This document shows, in pieces, positions 57,084 to 64,000 of a stretch of DNA of 64,000 bases. Each line of letters begins with the position of its first letter. The first letter of the stretch is position 1. A program made the position numbers and the translations under genes. This stretch comes from Berberis thunbergii (lineage: Eukaryota; Streptophyta; Magnoliopsida; Ranunculales; Berberidaceae): contig QNQO01002049.1 in NCBI GenBank assembly GCA_003290165.1, positions 99,741 through 163,740 of the forward strand. The letters run 5' to 3'. The notes under the pieces are model-generated. The model had not been told where the DNA came from. It searched no databases and saw only the letters and a list, made by a program, of their open reading frames with translations.

Positions 57084-59009
57084 TGATAGAGATTTTATTA
57101 ACCTAAATTAATAAGCTAATAAACCCTACTTGTAATACCGCAAGTGCACGGCTGTCTAACTAGTAGACAGTGAAAAATACAGGTCGATCCCATGAGGATT
57201 GATAGACAATCAAATTATAAGACTTATTTAAACTAATTTAGAGTTGGGGGTTATAAATTACTAGAATTAAGAGACTAAATTGACAACTAAAATTAAACTG
57301 ATAGGATGATAAGAGAGGGGACCGAGATATCGAATCCACCAATGGTTCTTCGAGATTTGTGTAATCCAAATTATTATTTCCAAGAATTAACATGACTAAC
57401 CTAAAGATTAATCTAAGTTCGCAATTGATTTCAGCAAAGGTATAAACCCCTAGCAATGCGTGTCATCTTACGGCACACACAATCACTGATTTGTTTTAAC
57501 TAATTCTAAACCCCTAGCAATGCATGTCTTCTTACGGCACACACAATCAAAGATTTAGATTAATTGATTAAAGTAGGCTTTGAATATCAATAAAGGGTAC
57601 TTCTAACTACCGACTGGTCTAGAGAATAAATCCGGATATAATCAGTGAAAACAAATTATTGAAACTCAGAAATCAACTGTGTTTAACGTTCAAGTATAAA
57701 GAAAACAATAAATTCAAATACAACAAACTCTATGAAACCCTGTGGTTTCATCTTCGCCTCGGCGCGGGGTCTAGAAGATCATGGCGGTGGTGGTCACAGC
57801 ATCAGTGGAATCCATCTCAGCATGAACGTGCATCCCGAGAAAATGCTGCAAATGCACTGTGGCTCTTACAGGATCTCAGGGTGCCAATAGCCAACTGTTT
57901 CAAACAGTTGGTTCCCGCCAAAGTCGCGTGGTTGTCTTCTCCAACGCGATGCGTCTTGTGCCCCACTTCCTCCGTCGTTTCCACGCAAGCTTCCGCTTCC
58001 TATGACCGGCTCCGGTACCTGCAAGAGACAGAGAAAGGGTGAGGGAAGATCGAGAAAGGGAACAGAAAGGGAGAAAAAAATAGGGGTGGTGCTCTTGCGA
58101 GCTCTGTTTCGTGGTGGCTGATGGCGGTGGGAATTGGCTCTGGTGGCGGTGATTGCGGCTCGCGTTGTTGCTTCTCCTTCATCTTCTTCTGTTCCTGTAA
58201 GAGAAAAATGAGGGACTGGGTTCGTGAGGGAGAGAGAAAAAGGGACTGGGAGTCCTCCCTATTGGTCTCTTGTCTGTGATGGGAACGAGAGAGAAAAAAA
58301 ACAGTAAGAAAGAGAAAGGCAAACAGGAAGAAGGGACGAGGTGGCGAATAGAGGAATAGGGGGTCGTGAAGTAGGGACGTGCTCCATGTTTCTGTGCTGT
58401 TTGGTCGCTGACGGTGAGAACATGGAGGTGAGGATGGTTGTGGTTGTGCGAAACAGGGTGAGGAGGTGATGATGTTTGCGATGGAACAGGGTGTGGCGTC
58501 TCCCTAGCGAGCAAGGAAGAGCGGTGAGGGAGGAAGGCGAGGTGACGGCTGATGGTGGAGGATGAGGAGGAGGTGGTGATGGTGGGATGATCGCACTGCC
58601 AGTCCTCATATCGAGCGAGGATTGCCGGTAGGGTGGATGGGACGTGGTGGCTGGGAAAGAGAGGAAGTGAAAAGAAACGTGGCAGGAGAAACATCCAAGG
58701 CAAGATAAGAAAAAAAAAACCTAAATAGGGTTCTCCTATTTCCTTGTTAGGTTGGGCTTGGGCTTAGGTTAAATTAGGTGGACTTAGGTTTATTTGGGTT
58801 AGGTTTAGATATGTGACCCTCTACTTTGTACCACCGCTAGAATCAACCAATTGATTATTCCTTAAATTGTCGCCTTAATGCGATTTCATAGTTAATACTC
58901 AAATTCCTACAAAGACATGAAAACGAAATAATTAGAATAAAATATAATAATCGATACACTAACATATATAAATTAAGGGATATATTATGTAATAATTACG
59001 TTAATATCA
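57084..59009 (-). repeat. 5' LTR of element F
   Basis: 1926 bp, partner of 49111-50874. The 161 bases at 57156-57316 are absent from the other copy; otherwise the two align throughout. It ends GATATTAAC-type at the right edge, next to gttcc. Confidence 0.93.
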
Positions 59010-59014
59010 GTTCC

Positions 59015-59400
59015 CCTAGCGGCTTCACCCTCGATAAGGCAGTCAGGTTTGGCTTCCCATCCTCAAACAACAAAGCCCTCATGTCTGGCCTAAAGTTAGC
59101 ATTAGGGATCGGAATAAATCGCTTAGCGACATACAACGACTCAAAATTGGTAGTCAACCAAGTCAAGGGGGATTTCAACAGCAAATACCCTTGCATGATA
59201 GCCTACCGTAACAAGGTACTTGGCATAATGGGCAGGTTCCAAAGTTGCAAATTCGTACAATGCCCTTGAGACGACAATAAAATAGCCGACAAGCTAGCCA
59301 AAGAAGCCTCAACCTCCGACAAAGTCTCTAGCAGCCTTATTGAATATCAAAAGCAATCAAGCCAACCTCAATGAAGAGGAAAGTAGAGATATATATGCCA
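59015..59400 (+). pseudogene. Second RNase H of element C, right half
   Basis: Resumes directly after the F duplication: SPSGFTLDKAVRFGFPSSNN, a KALMSGLKLALGIGI block (the expected acidic residue before it is deleted), DSKLVVNQVKGDF and IADKLAKEAST. Together with 48960-49110 it shows that the target gene was continuous before F arrived. Confidence 0.85.
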
Positions 59401-59479
59401 CAGAAACACAACCAAATTGGATGACTCCGATACTAGAATACATAGCCACTAGAGTCCTACCAACCAAGAAGGTCAAAGC

Positions 59480-59612
59480 AAGAAAACTCAAAACAGAGCA
59501 ACGATGTACACTATCCTAAACGACAAATTATATAGGAGATTGATAACATGGGCCCTGCTCCGATGCTTAGCACCTTCGGAAGTAAGCCAGGTCTTAAGTA
59601 GGATCCATAGCC
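59480..59612 (+). pseudogene. Integrase N-terminal stub of element C
   Basis: Frames show a YTILNDKLYRRLITWALLRC start and LAPSEVSQVLSRIHS, matching the integrase start in A (LYRRSATSSLLRCLAP). Just before the zinc-finger His pair the sequence passes into the 178-bp array. The rest of the integrase is missing. Confidence 0.8.
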
Positions 59613-60960
59613 TTGTCCGCTGCGCATGGGCCATGACGGTCGAGGAAGTGGGAGTCTAGTAAGTGTTGATCCCCTGATGACGATGACTCGCCAAGGGATC
59701 ATCGCTCTCCAACAGACAATGATCGTCAAACTTACCAGGTAAGCATAGTCAATTCGTGACTAATGACAATGGCTTCTGGTGCTCGATGCCTAGTCCGTTG
59801 TGTGTGGACCCCAACGATCGAGGAAGTGGGGGTCTAGTCAGCACTTGCCCGCTGATGACGACGACTCGCCAAACAATCATTGCACTCCCAATAGACAATG
59901 ATCATTGAACTTACCAGGTAAGCTTAGTCAGTTCGCGAATGATGATGATGGCTTCAAGTGCCCGACGCCTAGTCTATTATGCACGGATCACGACAGTCGA
60001 GGAAGTGGGAGTCTAGTCAGCGCTGATGACGATGACTCTCCAAGGAATCATTGCTCTCCAACAGACAATGGTTGTCGAACTTACTAGGTAAACTTAATCA
60101 ATTCGCGACTGATGACAGTGACTTCTGGTGCCGACACCTAGTCTGCTATGCATGAACCACGACGATCGAGGAAGTGGGAGTCTAGTCAGCTTGATGACGT
60201 CGACTCACCAAGGGATCATTGCTCTCCAACAGACAATGATCATAGAACTTACCAGGTAAGCTTAGTCAGTTCACCACTGATGACGATGGCTTCTAGTGCC
60301 TGACACCTAGTCCGTTGTGCGCGGACCCTGTTGGTCGAGTAAGTGGGAATCTAGTCAGCGTTTGTCCACTGATGATGACAACTCGCCAAGGAATCATTGC
60401 TCTCCAACAGACAATGATCGTTGAACTTACCAGGTAAGCTTAGTCAGTTCGCAAATGATGACGATGATTTCTGGTGCCTGACGCCTAGTCCATTGTTCGC
60501 AGACCACGACGACCAAATAAGTGGGAGTCTAGTCAGTGTTTGTCCGTTGATGACAATGACTCGCCAAGGGATCATTGCTTTCCAACAGACAATGATTGCC
60601 GAACTTACCAGATAAGCTTAGTCAGTTCGCAACTGATAACGATGGCTTCTGGTGCCCGAAGCCTAGTCCCCTATGCACGGAACACGATGGCCAAGGAAGT
60701 GGGAGTCTAGTCAGCGCTTGTCCTTTGATGACGACGACTCGCCAAGAGATCATTGCCCTCCAATAAACAATGATCGCCAAACTTACTAGGTAAGCGTTAG
60801 TCAGATCGCGAACTAATGATAACAACTTCTGGTGCCCAACACCTAGTCTGCTTTGCACGAGCAACGACGGCCGAAAGAATAGGAGCATAGTCAGCGTTTG
60901 TCCACCAACGACTTAGGAAGTCATTGCAGATAATGATCGAGGGAGTCTGGTCAACCCCTA
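59607..60960. repeat. 178-bp tandem array (satellite-like), about 7.5 units
   Basis: The anchor cttaccaggtaagc (or close variants) recurs at 59731, 59910, 60080, 60248, 60426, 60604 and 60782. The steps are 179, 170, 168, 178, 178 and 178. Units also share gaggaagtgggagtctagtcagcg, gatgacgatgactcgcc and ccaacagacaatgatcg. The array starts inside the integrase frame and ends in diverged units near 60960. It is GC-richer than its surroundings. Confidence 0.95.
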
Positions 60961-61109
60961 ACCAACAACGATTTTTGCTGGGTTAACCCCTAATCTGTCA
61001 CAAGGTCAACAACAACGACCCAGAGCAGCAGTGTATTTTAGTACAAACTCTAACAGTCTACAAAGCAACTAAAGTAAACACGACAATATGGGGCAAAATA
61101 GTGCTTTCA

Positions 61110-62928
61110 TTCAAAAAATACATCTATATATTGTCCGTCCAAGAAAGCATGTTACAATCGATTCAAGGAGAACATCCTCCTTATTAGTTAGTCTCGCGGA
61201 GCCAGAACCCTCTCCTCGATTAATCAGCCCAAAGGCAGCCCCCCTGTAGCGAGCAAAATCAAGGTCAATACCCAGGTGCTCTCCTCTAATCAGCTCCAGT
61301 CTACCCCGAATAACCTTGAACGAGATTAATGGCCTCCTGCCTGACGCAATCAAAGTCCGCCGCACCCAACAGGGCTGCATAGTGCGAGCGCTTCCTTTGC
61401 CAGCAAACGCTCCGCCTTCGGGAAACGGCGAAACCCCTCATCAACTACTGCCATTCAACGAACCCATTCTGCCTCGCCTGCTTCTTCTCAGTTTCCCAAG
61501 CCTCGCCGATCGGAAAACCACCTGTCCACAGTCGCATCCAGGCGCTCTAATTAACGGTGGTTCGCGTTAGTTCAGCACGAGTTGACGCCAAATCAGACTC
61601 GGCAACCCTTAGTTGAGCTCTCATACCAGCAACTTCTACTTCGGTGACAAAGGTATGGTCTCCACGCCCTTGTGGTCCGCGACAGTGTCAAGGATCTTGC
61701 AATCGACCATCCAAGGAGTCCACCGATAAAGAGCATCCGAGTATGACATCTGTAGATCTGAAAAGGCTTTCTCCGAAGAAGGAACCCTCCCACGAGCTTC
61801 GGGGTGCAGTGAAACAGGACTATACAACTCAAAGGGCGCGAGCAACCATCTCGGGACCGTGATGAGACGGAACATCAACACGCCGGCCAACTTCTTCCCC
61901 CTTTAGGTTAACGAGGGAAGCAGAAGCATCTAGAATAAGGTTGCTACCTTCTGAGGGTGTCGTCTGTGCAAATCACAACATACCAAGGGGAAAGGACGCT
62001 CTGACTGGGGTTCGCCACTTTCTCGAAAAAATGCACGAGAGATGCATTCGCCTCCAAGTCAGCAAGCATGGAAGTGTTGGCAGAGCCAAACTTCTCTTCC
62101 TTGTGTGATGAGCAACCACCCCCTCAGCCGATGAACCTGACATAGGCCGAGCACCATGAGAACATTGCAGCAGCCTGTTGCGTACGACATTGTCCTGGCA
62201 TTATGACCTCCTCAACGAATGTCAATGGGAGGTTGAGAAACTCCCTCTCTATCCGCTTCTTTTCCTCACTGACGAGACAAAATAACAAACCTCCCTGAAA
62301 CAAAGAAACCGCGCCAGAACCAGCATCGCAAAATGGCATTCAAAAATATGCAGGCAACGTCAACCAAGAAAATCACCAGATCAAACTGAAAGTATCGAGA
62401 GACTCTACAACTCCAAGCTTGAAGTAACCAGAATCTGCCGAAGCCAAGAACCAATGCTTCTCCCAAAATTTCAGCGCTATTTGCCGACATTGCCAGACAA
62501 GAAGAACATTTCAACATGCAGATACCCATGGGGTCCAATTGATCCTTTGTCATATGATGGATCACTGGCGGGGTCAAACGGAGGCCAACATAATGAACCC
62601 TCGGGAGAATTGCGAGTAGAATCTTGAAAACCATTCGAACCATTGAGCAGGAGGCACACATAAATGGATAAAGAAGCGCCAAACATCATCGGGTATTGGG
62701 AAACCAAAGCCCGGACTCGAGCATGCCTCGGTGCAAACCTATGAACCCATGAGGAGGTACAGTCGACCCTAAAACTCTAGACGCGGAAACAATTTGCAAA
62801 TCTCCCGGGATATGGTACAAACTATGGAGCCTAACCAACTCAGTTTCATCTACGAAGCTACCTTCGAAGAAATTGATGCAAGTAAAGGATAACAGATCCT
62901 TGGGAGAAAGTTCAACGTTGTCAGCCAT
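61110..62928 (-). pseudogene. Antisense ORF (aORF) of element C, decayed
   Basis: The start (ATG at 62926-62928) reads MADNVELSPKDLLSFTCINF. IPGDLQIVSASRVLG and GFIGLHRGMLESGLWFP follow, matching LPPDLEIILSGQ and GYIALYSCMF in element B. The frame stops at 62686. Later pieces in other frames include GPHGYLHVEMFFLSGN (62510-62560), a coiled-coil-like TEVEVAGMRAQLRVAESDLAS stretch near 61600-61660 and ADFDCVRQEAINLV near 61330-61360. The GC content is higher than in A and B. Confidence 0.68.
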
Positions 62929-63003
62929 TAGTAGAAGAACAATACTATGGCTCAAAAAAAATGGCACAAGATAAGAATGAGAAAACCCTCCTCAGAACAG
63001 TAA

Positions 63004-63012
63004 ATATTTATA
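63004..63012 (-). promoter_or_regulatory. TATA box of the antisense ORF in element C
   Basis: CTATAAATA on the minus strand, 76 bases upstream of the ATG at 62928 and about 135 bases inside the 3' LTR. It is the best preserved of the three antisense TATA boxes. Confidence 0.62.
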
Positions 63013-63134
63013 GGGAAGACCAATCGTACTTTCCCTCCATGAGCAGTCATGTATCCATTAAATGTCATGCGCCGCTCGAAACGGTATAATTGCACTTTCA
63101 AAGATTCAGTGGACCGACTTAACATCCCATTAAC

Positions 63135-63147
63135 TCGGGGAAGTAGC
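63135..63147 (+). other. Polypurine tract of element C
   Basis: Purine-rich cggggaagtagc directly before the 3' LTR; counterpart of aaagggggagtagc in B. Confidence 0.6.
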
Positions 63148-63812
63148 TGATGATAAATAAAAATGGTCACAACCATAAGTCGTACACGTGTCAAGATGAT
63201 CTCGATGAACTACGGACCCAACCATAAGCTCGATACTGATCCGGCCCAAACGCTATAAGCCTGCCAGATGGACCTGAATTCTTACAGCAAGCTAGGCCAC
63301 ACGTCTCACAAATATCTTCAATACGCATAAGTCCTACTAAGGAAAGTATCTCGAGGATCAGCTTCAGATGGGCAACTACAGAAGCTCTCTGCTTCTCACT
63401 AAGAAGCAAATAGCAGAGTACATTCCACACAAGGAAACTCCCTAGCTTTTACGAATGCTTTTGTATTAGAAACTATCTCCCGCATATTTAGGAGCACAAA
63501 GCTAAAGAGAACTTCTCTCCTACAGCATGACTCCTAATTAGAAAAAGATATCCACGAAGATCTCCTTCCTAAACTACGCCCTCAATGGCCTGGTAGAACC
63601 AGGACTCCCACACTATAAATAAAACATGAGGTTGGTAAACTAAGGTATGCTACAAATTTCTTGTTTACAACATTACATCTTCCTCATATCCTTGTCTGAC
63701 TTTAGTATCGGAGTGTCATCAGCCATCACAACGGTAGTCGTGGCTCACGTGCATCACTTGTGCAGGTCAGCAGAACATATGTCAAAGCAGAGAGGGAAAA
63801 ATGACTGCATCA
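63148..63812 (+). repeat. 3' LTR of element C
   Basis: Pairs with 45574-46257. Starts tgatgataaata and ends gactgcatca. The leader hairpin word is worn here (gccatcacaacggtagtc, near 63722-63740). Confidence 0.92.
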
Positions 63813-63817
63813 GGAAG

Positions 63818-64000
63818 CTACTAAGTTGGTTGTCAACAGAAGATCTTGGAAGCTGTCGAAAGTCAAAGACTTGTCAGCAAATTGATGGTTATGAAGCTCA
63901 GCCGAAATTGTTTATAGAAGAAGAAGAAATTGAAGGGGAAGAAGGATGAAGAAGGGATAAAGAGGTATTCAAGAATAAGCTTGCAGAAGCTATCGCCAGC
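63818..64000 (+). other. Continuation of the copia LTR that received element C
   Basis: The sequence ctactaagttggttgtcaac continues the LTR start at 45549-45573 (tgtcggcaacaactagaagc). It runs off the window in A/G-rich DNA (gaagaagaagaaattgaagg). The short open frame across it is not supported as a gene. Confidence 0.55.

Larger units (their letters stand above)
49111..59009 (-). mobile_element. Element F: Athila-type gypsy element with gag and protease only
   Basis: LTRs at 49111-50874 and 57084-59009 flank a 6.2-kb interior. The exact duplication gttcc (49106-49110 and 59010-59014) bounds the 9899-bp element. On the minus strand the PBS matches the 3' end of aspartate tRNA. It is followed by gag with a perfect zinc knuckle and a protease with the Athila-type LLDLGASVNLLPYSVYE box, then a long open frame without RT motifs. 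No RT, RNase H or integrase is present. It sits inside the second RNase H gene of element C. Confidence 0.93.
45574..63812 (+). mobile_element. Element C: Tat-type gypsy retrotransposon, interrupted by element F
   Basis: LTRs (45574-46257 and 63148-63812) are bounded by the exact duplication ggaag (45569-45573 and 63813-63817). Without the nested 9.9-kb element F the unit is about 8.3 kb. The order on the + strand is PBS, gag, protease, RT, RNase H, second RNase H (split by F), a stub of integrase, a 178-bp tandem array, an antisense ORF and the 3' LTR. All frames are broken. It is related to A and B in PBS, LTR leader and antisense ORF but belongs to a separate family. Confidence 0.93.

Overview
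The window is nuclear DNA of a flowering plant, most likely a dicot. I see plant-type LTR retrotransposon lineages (Tat and Athila groups of Ty3/gypsy, several Ty1/copia), hAT elements, tRNA-derived SINEs and one intact single-exon plant glycosyltransferase gene of UGT75 type. Almost everything else is transposable element or non-coding AT-rich DNA. No bacterial, organellar, rRNA, tRNA or CRISPR features were found.

Layout: 1-1425 decayed LINE reverse transcriptase (minus). 1973-2591 hAT element with 8-bp target duplication. 4824-12783 complete but dead Tat-type gypsy element A (minus; LTRs, PBS, gag, protease, RT, RNase H, second RNase H, integrase, antisense ORF; 5-bp duplication attat). 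12784-22030 gene-free, with two MITE copies, two related hAT elements (15758-16583, 17091-17827) and a SINE. 22031-29029 element B (plus), same family as A but with no pol: gag, three minisatellites, antisense ORF. 30134-30960 a TRIM-like element. 30965-34440 gypsy fragment D (minus) ending in an 85-bp satellite-like array. 35356-36810 the UGT gene (minus), the only intact host gene seen. 38293-38966 LTR of the C family. 38985-42763 copia pol pseudogene split by a SINE, followed by an LTR and the gag of a second unit. 43446-45573 Athila-type LTR fragment and a second copia remnant. 45574-63812 Tat-type element C (plus), inserted in that copia remnant's LTR with duplication ggaag, and itself interrupted at 49111-59009 by Athila-type element F (minus; duplication gttcc).

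How the parts relate: A, B, C and D form one group of Tat-lineage elements. A, B and C carry an ORF on the strand opposite to the element, starting near the 3' LTR and pointing into it. In all three a canonical TATA box on that antisense strand precedes it. B, C and D carry different tandem repeats (30/56/69, 178 and 85 bp) between their coding region and the antisense ORF or 3' end. B has lost pol, C has lost most of integrase and F has lost RT and integrase, so no intact autonomous element is present. Coordinates of protein domains inside decayed elements are approximate, because reading frames are broken many times.
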